Assembly: GCA_963702195.1 (NCBI GenBank)
Contig: OY969725.1
Coordinates: 496,001-560,000, forward strand
Source: AC-56 sp963702195
GTDB lineage: Bacteria > Actinomycetota > Thermoleophilia > Solirubrobacterales > 70-9
Length of the DNA stretch: 64,000 nt
Reading direction: 5' to 3'
The notes under the pieces were generated by a model, which was not told where the DNA came from, searched no databases, and saw only the letters and a program-made list of their open reading frames with translations. A program made the translations under genes and the position numbers. Position 1 is the first letter of the stretch. The number at the start of each line of letters is the position of its first letter. This document shows positions 25,761 to 32,521 of this stretch, piece after piece.

Positions 25761-27701
25761 ATGCAGGGTAAGGACGCCGCACAGAGGACGCTCGCGGGCC
25801 GGTGGTCGATTGCCGCCCTCGGAGCGCTGCTCGCGGCGCTCGGTGCCCTCGCGATCTCACCGGCGGCGTCAGCCGGCAGCCAGGGGACCAAGATCGTGGT
25901 CCATGCCGGCGACGGCCTGCGGACCGTTCACTCCGGCCTGTTCGGCGTGAACCACCGCTATCCGTACGACGGGTTCGGGATGTGGGACCCCTCGACCGAC
26001 AACGTGTACCCGCGCTTCGACCACCGCTTCTCGGCCGCCCGCTTCACGGCGATGCGCTTCCCCGGGGGCTCGGTCGCCAACACCTACCATTGGAGACGGG
26101 CCATCGGCCCTCCCTCGCAGCGCGGGCTCAACGTGCACGGCCAGACGGGCGGGCCGCTGACGAACGGGTTCGGCCCGGACGAGTTCGGCTCGTTCGTGAG
26201 CAGCCGGGGGATTCAGGCGATGATGCTGGCCAACTTCGCGACCGGGACCGCCCAGGAGGCGGCCGACTGGGTGGAGTACATGAACGCGCCCGTCGGCACG
26301 AATCCCAACGGTGGGGTGGCGTGGGCGAACGTGCGCGCGCACTACGGACACCCGGAGCCGTACCACGTGCAGAACTGGGAGATCGGCAACGAGCTCCACC
26401 AGCTCGGGCAGTCGTTCTGGATGGGCAGGGGTTCGCTCGCGAAGCGCACCAAGAAGTACGTATTCGGCGGCTCCACGACGTTCAAGGACCAGCGTGTGGG
26501 CACGCCGTCGGATCACACGGCATCGGCCGCGGTCAGCGACGGCTCGGCCAGCCAGAGCTTTCAGGTGTGGTATCCGCCGATGCATCCGGACACGCCGGTG
26601 AAGATCACGGTCGACGAGGAGCCGTGGCAGCGGGTCGGTGACCTTTCGAGCGCCGGGGCGCACGACCAGGTGTATGAGCTCGACCCGGCGAACGGGACGA
26701 TTGCCTTCGGGGACGGGGTGCACGGCGCCATCCCGGCGCAGGACAGCGTGGTCCGGGCGAGCTACAGGTCCGGCCCACATGACGGCTTCGTCGACTACTA
26801 CCGGGAGATGAAGGCGGCCGATCCCACGATCCGGGTCGGCAGCTGCTTCTGGAACGGGGAGTTCCTCTCGATCATGGGCACCAAGCACCCGTACGACTTC
26901 GTGGTCAAGCACCTCTACAGCCACCTGCCGCCGAAGGGCCATCACGGCGTGAAGCAGTTCCACGACGGGATCATGTCGATCGCGGGCAAGCGCGCCAACG
27001 AGGTGATCCCCCTGCGGCACGCGATCAACCGCCACGCCGGGGCCGGGGGCAAGTCGGTCGGCATCGTCGTGTCCGAGTTCGGGATGTCGTTCGGCCAGCG
27101 CAAGGGCCCGACGCGGAACTACCTCGGTTCGATGGACCAGGCCATCTACAGCTCGCTCGAGCTCCAGCGCTGGATGCAGCTTGGAATCCCCCTCGCCGGC
27201 AAGCAGGCCCTGATGTACTTCAAAGGGCGGGGCGCCCCGCGCGGCGCTACGTCTCTGGGCCCCCCGGAGCAGGCCCTGATCGGTCCGAAGCCGAGGTTCA
27301 TCATGACCGCGACCGGCCGCGCCTACCGACTCCTCGCCCCAAACGCCGGCAACGAGGTGGTCCGGAGCGGCATCGAGCGTAATCCATCGCGCCACATCTA
27401 CACGGGCAAGGACCTGAAGATGCTGAGCGCGGTGGCCACCAAGACGTCGGACGGCGGCCTGTACCTGACGATTGTCAACAAGGCCCGCAAATGGCGCGTT
27501 CCGGCAACCCTCGCGGTCGTCGGCAAGCCGATCCGAGCGGCGGTCGTCAAGGAGCTGGTGGGGCCGAGCTACCTCTCGTACAACAGCCACCACCACCCGA
27601 GCCGCGTCTCGATCCGGACCCACAAGGAGTGGGTGAACTCGCACACGATGAAGCTGAAGGTCCCGGCGCACTCGGTGGTCACGCTGAACCTCAAGCGCTG
27701 A
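25761..27701 (+). CDS. Secreted alpha-L-arabinofuranosidase-like glycoside hydrolase (GH51-like) with an insertion
   Basis: A 646-residue exported protein; the signal peptide is AALGALLAALGALAISPAASA. The barrel begins with LFGVNHRYPYDGFGMWD and MRFPGGSVANTYHWRRAIGP, typical of GH51 arabinofuranosidases. The likely acid/base is Glu211 in NWEIGNELHQ and the nucleophile Glu439 in VVSEFGMSF. Between them, at about 232-345, an inserted module of beta type holds NGTIAFGDGVHGAIPAQDS, a motif otherwise seen in phage baseplate-like proteins. The C-terminal beta domain is typical of the family. It should release arabinose or related sugars from plant polysaccharides; the substrate is not proven. It diverges from the c-di-AMP riboswitch. 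Confidence 0.78.
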   Translation: MQGKDAAQRTLAGRWSIAALGALLAALGALAISPAASAGSQGTKIVVHAGDGLRTVHSGLFGVNHRYPYDGFGMWDPSTDNVYPRFDHRFSAARFTAMRFPGGSVANTYHWRRAIGPPSQRGLNVHGQTGGPLTNGFGPDEFGSFVSSRGIQAMMLANFATGTAQEAADWVEYMNAPVGTNPNGGVAWANVRAHYGHPEPYHVQNWEIGNELHQLGQSFWMGRGSLAKRTKKYVFGGSTTFKDQRVGTPSDHTASAAVSDGSASQSFQVWYPPMHPDTPVKITVDEEPWQRVGDLSSAGAHDQVYELDPANGTIAFGDGVHGAIPAQDSVVRASYRSGPHDGFVDYYREMKAADPTIRVGSCFWNGEFLSIMGTKHPYDFVVKHLYSHLPPKGHHGVKQFHDGIMSIAGKRANEVIPLRHAINRHAGAGGKSVGIVVSEFGMSFGQRKGPTRNYLGSMDQAIYSSLELQRWMQLGIPLAGKQALMYFKGRGAPRGATSLGPPEQALIGPKPRFIMTATGRAYRLLAPNAGNEVVRSGIERNPSRHIYTGKDLKMLSAVATKTSDGGLYLTIVNKARKWRVPATLAVVGKPIRAAVVKELVGPSYLSYNSHHHPSRVSIRTHKEWVNSHTMKLKVPAHSVVTLNLKR

Positions 27702-27813
27702 GGCGCTCTGACCCAATTCACCGCGTGCCGGCGGACGGGACCCGGTCGCATGTCGACCTCCGAGAGGACCGATGCCGGCGGTCGAGGTGAGCCCATCGCC
27801 CCGGACGCGGCTC

Positions 27814-27846
27814 GCGCCCGGCGGGACCTATACGGTCCCTGGGCGC
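27814..27846 (+). terminator. Two-part hairpin after the GH51-like gene
   Basis: GCGCCC (27814-27819) pairs with GGGCGC (27841-27846), and GGGACC (27823-27828) pairs with GGTCCC (27834-27839) around a TATAC loop, giving a 12-bp interrupted stem. It lies about 115 bp past the GH51-like stop and just before a possible promoter (TTGATC 27850, TACGGT 27871) for the next gene. Probably an intrinsic terminator. Confidence 0.55.
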
Positions 27847-27931
27847 AACTTGATCTCAATGTGGGTGTTCTACGGTTGCACTCGAGTCGGTCGCGAACTG
27901 AGGTGAGCTTCGGGGTGGCAGGTGGTACGGG

Positions 27932-29398
27932 ATGAGTAGGCACGGACCTGGCAAGTCATGGCTGTGGAGCGTGGGGGTCGCAGCACTCGTCGCGCTCGGG
28001 TTCGCGACGGCGAGCATTGTCGGCAACGGCGGCCGGACGGCATCGGCTGCCGTTCCGCCTCGACACCTGGCCGTGAGCATGGGCGTTTCCTTGGGTTGGG
28101 GTGAAGCGTCGAAAGGGGATGTCCTGCATCTCGCGGATTCGGGATGGGACCACTACGTCGATGGTTACCTGAGCCAGATGCACGTCAGCTGGGTGCACAT
28201 GAATGTGCCTTGGTGCCTGCTCGAGCCGAAGGCCGGCGTCTATTCCCGGACCACCTACCAGGCCGTCAAGGATCGAATCGACAACGCGGCGGCATCCGGG
28301 AAGCACGCCTTCGTCACCGTGATCATGGATGCGCCCCTGTTCGCACGCAGCGCCGCGATGCAGCGCGATCGGACGGGTAAGCGCCTCCGTGGCTCGTACA
28401 CCGGTTGCGGCCGGCCCAGCGTCTATCCGGACGGAGAGGCGGCGCCAAAGCTGACCAAGGTGGCCCTGCGCAACTACGCGAACACGGTGGGAAAGTTCGA
28501 CGATTGCCTTCGCGGAGCGTTCTGCTCGGGGCCCGACAACCGTTCGCAGGTGATGATCGAGTCGGGGGCGGAGGCCAACTGGCATGCCGGCTGGCAGAAC
28601 GGCGTCTGCGCGAGGCGCTCCGGTTACGGCGGCATTCCCTGGTACGCGTCACCGGGCAACGATTGTGGACAACCCGGCGTGCGGCAGATGGCAGGTGGCG
28701 AAATCAGCCACATCCGGAGAAAGGACGCGCAGTTCTTCGGCGACATGGCGAACTGGGCTGCACGCGAATTGCACGGTTCGCTGGCGTTCGGCCATGACAC
28801 GATCCTCGGCGCTCCGCTGTTCCGTCGCAACGGGGTGGGATGGGGCACCGGATCGGTGGCCGGGGATGCCTACGTGGCTCAGGCGTCGCGCGGCGGGACC
28901 GCCGGCGATCCTTGGGCGCGCCCTCTTGACAGGCGCTATTGGGACGCAGCTGCGCTCCACGTGACCGTGTGCGACAACGGCGTCAGCGTGAGCTGGAACG
29001 GGTGCCAAGGGTCGGTGGAACAGCACGTGAACGAGATTCGCTCCACCCTACGTGCCGCACGGATCAACGTCCCGATCTGGATCACCGGCGCCATTCCGTG
29101 CAGCCAGGGCAACGAGAAGCGCTCCAACGGCCATACCGTCAGGTGCACCGCAAGGGCGCAGGCAGCAGACGTCCGGGCCATCCTCAGAGGCCTCCAATTC
29201 CATGCCTGCGCGGATCTATACCGGCCGGTGATGCACATCAACTGGTTCCGGGTCGTGGACCCGGACAACGGCAAGCAGTTCTCCCGGATCGGGTTCATGC
29301 GCAGCCGGCGCAGCGCTCCATACGTTCCGCCCTACATAAAGCAGGCGCCGTATAGAGCCATGGCCGCCAGCACCAACCTCTCCTGCGTGAGGCGGTGA
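27932..29398 (+). CDS. Secreted TIM-barrel glycosidase-like protein of unknown specificity
   Basis: A 488-residue protein with an N-terminal membrane/export segment (SVGVAALVALGFATASIVG). The body starts with MGVSLGWG, then SWVHMNVPWCLLEPKAGVYS and HAFVTVIMDAPLFARS, the pattern of the first strands of a beta/alpha-barrel glycosidase (position-dependent W-x-x-x-E-P). MIESGAEANWHAGWQNG near 210 could carry the acid/base Glu, and INVPIWITGAIPC near 375 resembles the last barrel strands. At least ten Cys suggest disulphides. No family could be assigned with confidence. The possible promoter TTGATC-15 bp-TACGGT ends about 55 bp upstream of the ATG. The neighbouring GH51-like gene points to carbohydrate use. 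Confidence 0.6.
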   Translation: MSRHGPGKSWLWSVGVAALVALGFATASIVGNGGRTASAAVPPRHLAVSMGVSLGWGEASKGDVLHLADSGWDHYVDGYLSQMHVSWVHMNVPWCLLEPKAGVYSRTTYQAVKDRIDNAAASGKHAFVTVIMDAPLFARSAAMQRDRTGKRLRGSYTGCGRPSVYPDGEAAPKLTKVALRNYANTVGKFDDCLRGAFCSGPDNRSQVMIESGAEANWHAGWQNGVCARRSGYGGIPWYASPGNDCGQPGVRQMAGGEISHIRRKDAQFFGDMANWAARELHGSLAFGHDTILGAPLFRRNGVGWGTGSVAGDAYVAQASRGGTAGDPWARPLDRRYWDAAALHVTVCDNGVSVSWNGCQGSVEQHVNEIRSTLRAARINVPIWITGAIPCSQGNEKRSNGHTVRCTARAQAADVRAILRGLQFHACADLYRPVMHINWFRVVDPDNGKQFSRIGFMRSRRSAPYVPPYIKQAPYRAMAASTNLSCVRR

Positions 29399-29410
29399 GC
29401 GCGCGGCAGC

Positions 29411-29668
29411 TCAGCGACGCGTGAGGGTGGCGCGGCTGGTGACGCCGTCGCCGTGGTACTCGAAGTCAAGCCGACCTGACCCAGACGGCGTCAGCGTGAC
29501 CGTTCCGCTCGGGATGCACTTCGGTCCGGCGCCGCCGGTGTAGAGCTCGCGGAAGCGAAAGGCCGCGTCGCGGCGGTTGAGAAACTTCCAGACGCCCGAG
29601 GCCCTTCTCGGACGTCTCGCCTCGCCAGTTGCCGATCACCTTCCGCCCCGCGGCCGTGGGCAGAAGGG
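29411..29668 (-). pseudogene. Decayed 3' fragment of a surface or kinase-associated beta domain protein
   Basis: On the minus strand a fragment reads PTAAGRKVIGNWRGE to GLG, then needs a one-base shift near 29600-29605 to continue as VWKFLNRRDAAFRFRELYTG and GGAGPKCIPSGTVTLTPSG, ending in RATLTRR and TGA at 29411. An in-frame stop lies directly upstream of the first part, and no start is seen. The V-I-G-N-W-R-G opening followed by a beta-rich Cys-containing tail resembles the extracellular C-terminal domain of some actinobacterial Ser/Thr kinases. The piece is a relic with the rest lost. Confidence 0.5.
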
Positions 29669-29674
29669 ATCAGC

Positions 29675-29983
29675 TCAGCAGCCGAACGCGTCGCGCAGCG
29701 TGCGGCAGGCCATCGCCATTCGCTGCTGCGAAAGCGCCGTAACGCGGCGCCGAAAGGCCACCCGCGGAACCGTGTGCACGTTGTCGAAGTTGACGACGCA
29801 TGCCGTCGGCACGTCATCGTCGTCGGGGCTGAGAGCGAGCTCAGAGACAAGGTCACGTTGCGTCCTCGTGAGCGCGGCCACGACGATTGCTCCGATCCGG
29901 TCAGCGACGGGATCGCGGGTCAGCACTAGGACCGGCCGGTCCCCACCCGGCGTGGCGGCGAACCAAATCTCACCTCGCTGCAT
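29675..29983 (-). CDS. MazF/PemK-family endoribonuclease toxin
   Basis: A 102-residue toxin that starts at the ATG giving MQRGEIWFAATPGGDRPVLV. The R-G-E-I-W start, the RPVLVLTRDPVADRIGAIVV strand-loop-strand with the catalytic Arg, and the later T-R-T-Q and N-F-D-N-V-H-T segment are MazF family marks. MazF enzymes cut mRNA at short sequence sites. The start lies inside the end of the antitoxin gene (14-bp overlap), the normal arrangement for coordinated synthesis. The longer open frame upstream is antitoxin sequence in another frame. Confidence 0.87.
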   Translation of the reverse strand: MQRGEIWFAATPGGDRPVLVLTRDPVADRIGAIVVAALTRTQRDLVSELALSPDDDDVPTACVVNFDNVHTVPRVAFRRRVTALSQQRMAMACRTLRDAFGC

Positions 29984-30221
29984 CGACCCAGTCCGTCCAG
30001 TCCTCTGCAGGACCCCAGTCCGCGATCTCAGCCAGTGACATCTCCGCTTCGCTGAGGGGCACGCGCTCTGCCGCTTCGGCGTCCCCTTCGGCCCGAAGGC
30101 GAATGAGCTCGCGATGCAGGGCGTCGCGAAGGAGCTCGGAACGGTCGATCCCAAGCGCCTCGACCCAGCGCTCCAGTTCCTCGGCTTCGATGTCCGCCAC
30201 TCGGAAGCTCAACATCGTCAT
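29970..30221 (-). CDS. Ribbon-helix-helix antitoxin of the MazF-type toxin
   Basis: An 83-residue protein starting at MTMLSFRVADIEAEELERW (ATG 30221; a second ATG at 30215). The beta strand LSFRV, then two helices (EAEELERWVEALG and RSELLRDALHREL) form a ribbon-helix-helix DNA-binding domain. The acidic C-terminus (AEIADWGPAEDWTDWVDAAR) is the likely toxin-binding tail. Such antitoxins repress their own operon. The gene starts 46 bp from the left end of the integrated element at 30267, so the pair lies just outside it. Confidence 0.85.
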   Translation of the reverse strand: MTMLSFRVADIEAEELERWVEALGIDRSELLRDALHRELIRLRAEGDAEAAERVPLSEAEMSLAEIADWGPAEDWTDWVDAAR

Positions 30222-30266
30222 ACGCCCACCGTAGCATGTATGACAGCATTTGGGACTCGCGTCTTG

Positions 30267-30281
30267 AGCGGAGAGGGTGGG
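30267..30281. repeat. Distal attachment-site copy (partial tRNA-Ser 3' end)
   Basis: The sequence agcggagagggtggg is identical to the tRNA-Ser(GGA) 3' end at 38584-38598 and in the same orientation. It sits directly after the integrase stop codon. No tRNA continues beyond it, so it is read as the att copy at the far end of the island. Confidence 0.7.
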
Positions 30282-30283
30282 TA

Positions 30284-31363
30284 CTAAGGATTGGCATCCC
30301 GGCTTGTCGCCGCGGATTCCTCCTCCGGCTGCGACCACGATGCGACCGGTTCCTCGGGCGCCTCGCTGAAGGCCATCGTGATCCGCTCTCGGGCGAGGTC
30401 TTCAGACGGGTGGCCATAGAGCTTGCGGACGAGGCTGCCGCCATCGGTGTGACCGAGCTGGATCGCCACGTCCTCGGGCGCGAGGCCGCGTTCGAGCAAG
30501 AGAGTGGCGCACGCGTGTCGCAGCTCGTAGAACTGAAGCTTCGGCCGCCCGAATGCGGCCCGGACCGGGGCGAAGTAGCGATGTATCGCCCCCTTGCCGA
30601 AGCGTCGGTCTCGCGGCGTGAGGAAGACCGCGGACTCGTCGGCCTGGCGATCAAGCGAAGAGAGCGCATCGCGTGCCCGCGGTGCGAGCACGCAGACACG
30701 AGGCTCACCGTTCTTGGGTGCCTTCAGCGATCCGTCCGGGGCCATCGAGCGGCGGACGTGGAGCCGCGACCTCTGGGGGTCGAGGTCGTCCCATTCCAGG
30801 CCGCCGAGCTCGCCCGGGCGCAGTCCGGCAAAGCCGGCGACCATGATCAGCGCGCGAACGGTCGGGCCGAGATGCTCGTCGTAGACGCGGAGCGCGCAGT
30901 CGGCGAGCTCGACTATCTCCGCTTCGGTGAGCGGGACGATCTTGCGGCGCCCGCTCGGGACCGGGATCCGCAGGCCTGCGAACGGATTGGTACCCACGAG
31001 GCCGTCGCGGAGGGCGTCGGCGTACATCGTGCGGACGACGCGGTAGGACGTGTACGGGATGCGGTGGGCCCAGCGCTGGGCCTCGGGGCGCTTGATCGAG
31101 CCGAGCTTTCGCTTTCCGAACTCCTGGCGGAACGGCGCCAGCGCGTAGCGGTAGCTTCGCTGTGAGGAGGCCGCCGGCCGGGCGTAGTCGATAAGCCAGC
31201 GCTTGCAGAAGTCCTCGACGGTGATTCGCCAGGCGTCGTGCGGACTGTGCGCCTGCTCGGCAGCGCGAGCTTCGCGCCGGGTCGGGTAGGTGCCGACCCA
31301 GCGCCAGCGGCCGTTCTGCCAGACCTTGACGGCCCACCGGTTGCCTCGCTTAAACACGGTCAT
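30284..31363 (-). CDS. Tyrosine recombinase (phage-type integrase)
   Basis: A 359-residue integrase. The N-terminal part (VFKRGNRWAVKVWQNGRWRW) is an arm-binding AP2-like segment, followed by a SAM-like core-binding domain (VEDFCKRWLIDYARPAASS) at about 48-130. The catalytic domain holds Arg182 (AGLRPGEL), a Lys near 214-217 (KAPKNGEPR), Arg282 in YELRHACAT (the usual first His of HxxR is Tyr279), His305 (QLGHTD) and the nucleophile Tyr316 (RKLYGHPS). It should integrate and excise the island at tRNA-Ser. Its start overlaps the excisionase-like gene stop by 4 bp, making an int-xis unit on the minus strand. Confidence 0.93.
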   Translation of the reverse strand: MTVFKRGNRWAVKVWQNGRWRWVGTYPTRREARAAEQAHSPHDAWRITVEDFCKRWLIDYARPAASSQRSYRYALAPFRQEFGKRKLGSIKRPEAQRWAHRIPYTSYRVVRTMYADALRDGLVGTNPFAGLRIPVPSGRRKIVPLTEAEIVELADCALRVYDEHLGPTVRALIMVAGFAGLRPGELGGLEWDDLDPQRSRLHVRRSMAPDGSLKAPKNGEPRVCVLAPRARDALSSLDRQADESAVFLTPRDRRFGKGAIHRYFAPVRAAFGRPKLQFYELRHACATLLLERGLAPEDVAIQLGHTDGGSLVRKLYGHPSEDLARERITMAFSEAPEEPVASWSQPEEESAATSRDANP

Positions 31364-31653
31364 CGTGGGGCGCTCCTTTCGTTCAGCCAGGCCTCGACCT
31401 CGGTAACCCTGAACCTAACGATGCCGCCCCACTTGTGGCACGGCATTCCCTCGGTGCGGCGGTAGTCGATCCAGCGGCGCGAGACGGCGAGCCGGTGTGC
31501 CAGCTGTTCCTTCGTGAGCCACGGCTCGGATACCGTCGGGGAAGCGAGCGGAGCGACCGCGTCCGGGTCGCGTTGCCCGCGCCGACTTCTTGTGCGGCTG
31601 TCCGTGTCCTGCGAGCGGGTGTTGAGGGAGGAAGCCACCTCACTGGCCCCCAT
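31360..31653 (-). CDS. Excisionase-like MerR-type helix-turn-helix protein
   Basis: A 97-residue protein (ATG 31653). After a polar stretch of about 40 residues comes EPWLTKEQLAHRLAVSRRWI, a winged helix-turn-helix of the excisionase/HTH_17 family, then GMPCHKWGGIVRFRVTEVEAW, the wing. Such proteins bend DNA at att sites and steer the integrase towards excision. The start overlaps the upstream zinc-finger gene by 14 bp and the stop overlaps the integrase start, so the three are an operon. A longer open frame upstream is antisense or out of register and was not used. Confidence 0.8.
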   Translation of the reverse strand: MGASEVASSLNTRSQDTDSRTRSRRGQRDPDAVAPLASPTVSEPWLTKEQLAHRLAVSRRWIDYRRTEGMPCHKWGGIVRFRVTEVEAWLNERSAPR

Positions 31654-31921
31654 CGCTCTCTGTGCGCCTCTGTCGCGCTTTGTACGCCGCCACGTTGCGG
31701 TAGCCGTCGACGACACGACCCATCCGCAGTCGGCGCAGGCGCGAGGCCTCGGCGCGGCACGGCCCGCCGCAGTAAAGGGCGTCGCGCCTGCGATCGCCGA
31801 GCGCAACGCCACAGACCGGACAAATCCTCGGCGCGCTCCCCGCTTCTGGGCTTCGGTCGGTGGCCTCGGCTGCGAGGTTGAGCTCGAGCTGGTGGATCTC
31901 GGCCTTCGGACGTGACGACAT
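31640..31921 (-). CDS. Small zinc-finger protein of the integrative element
   Basis: A 93-residue protein with a Cys cluster RICPVCGVALGDRRRDALYC followed by G-G-P-C, giving CxxC-x13-CxxxC, which probably binds zinc. A basic helix (RAEASRLRRLRMGRVVDGYR) follows. Similar small zinc-finger proteins accompany excisionase genes in actinobacterial integrative elements, where they may be regulators or recombination accessories. It is the first gene of the operon with the excisionase and integrase. An inverted repeat sits directly upstream of its start. Confidence 0.65.
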   Translation of the reverse strand: MSSRPKAEIHQLELNLAAEATDRSPEAGSAPRICPVCGVALGDRRRDALYCGGPCRAEASRLRRLRMGRVVDGYRNVAAYKARQRRTESDGGQ

Positions 31922-31924
31922 TGA

Positions 31925-31956
31925 CTTCGGCTCCTACCTCTAAGTGGGAGCCGAAG
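31925..31956. promoter_or_regulatory. 10-bp inverted repeat before the integrase operon
   Basis: CTTCGGCTCC (31925-31934) and GGAGCCGAAG (31947-31956) are exact complements around a 12-base spacer. The left arm ends four bases from the ATG of the zinc-finger gene. Because it covers the leader of the operon, it could be an operator for self-repression or a hairpin limiting translation. Confidence 0.5.
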
Positions 31957-32444
31957 CGATTTCGTCCAAGTCGTCGGCCGATGTGGTTCCGCACTTCGCC
32001 ATCTACTAGGCACGCCGGAGCCCGCGCCGAAAAGTCGCAAAACCACTCTCCCGAGTTCCGGTTCAGCACGACGTCCGGATCGGTGCTCCTGCGCATTCCC
32101 TCGGGAATGCAACTGTGTGCACCGGGAGTGTCTTGGTTGGTGGCGGCGCTACAGGTCAATGGAAGGCTCACCGGAGGGTGATAATGTGCCCGGCCTGCAG
32201 GGGCAGGGGTGGGAGCGTCGTCCAGAGGGAGTCGGGGCCGGACTGAGTCATTCATTCTCGGCGCTCTTACGCGAGTGAGCACGGCGCCGCCGTCGTCAAT
32301 GAAGATCGGTGGATCGGCTCTAAGCCGGAGGGGGCGGTGGTGGCGCCTAACTGGTAGCCACGCACCGAGTCCAAGAAACGCCAACCAAGGGACGAGCTGG
32401 ACACGCCGAGCCGTGTTGTGAAGGGCTCGAATCCGCTATTCGCC
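31957..32444. other. Intergenic region of the island between the integrase operon and the GH-A gene
   Basis: No convincing gene is present; the open frames here lack ribosome sites and recognisable motifs. A dyad GCATTCCC-TC-GGGAATGC is present at 32093-32110, possibly an operator or short terminator. The GC content looks lower than in neighbouring chromosomal genes. The promoter for the GH-A gene closes the region. Confidence 0.5.
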
Positions 32445-32474
32445 TTGACGCCTCGAAGCAGTTCGAATACGGTG
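32445..32474 (+). promoter_or_regulatory. Sigma-70-like promoter of the secreted GH-A gene
   Basis: A -35 TTGACG (32445-32450) and a -10 TACGGT (32468-32473) are separated by 17 bp. The ribosome site AGGAGG (32505-32510) and ATG 32522 follow, giving a leader of about 40 bases. The TANNNT form is common for actinobacterial -10 elements. Confidence 0.6.
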
Positions 32475-32521
32475 CGATCGAGCGTTCGGAAACGCTGATC
32501 AACCAGGAGGGCCTGGCAAGG

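Noticed and set aside
31383..32384. Open frames over the leader of the integrase operon
   Set aside because: They overlap the zinc-finger and excisionase-like genes in other frames and lack motifs. The inverted repeat and promoter signals explain the region better.
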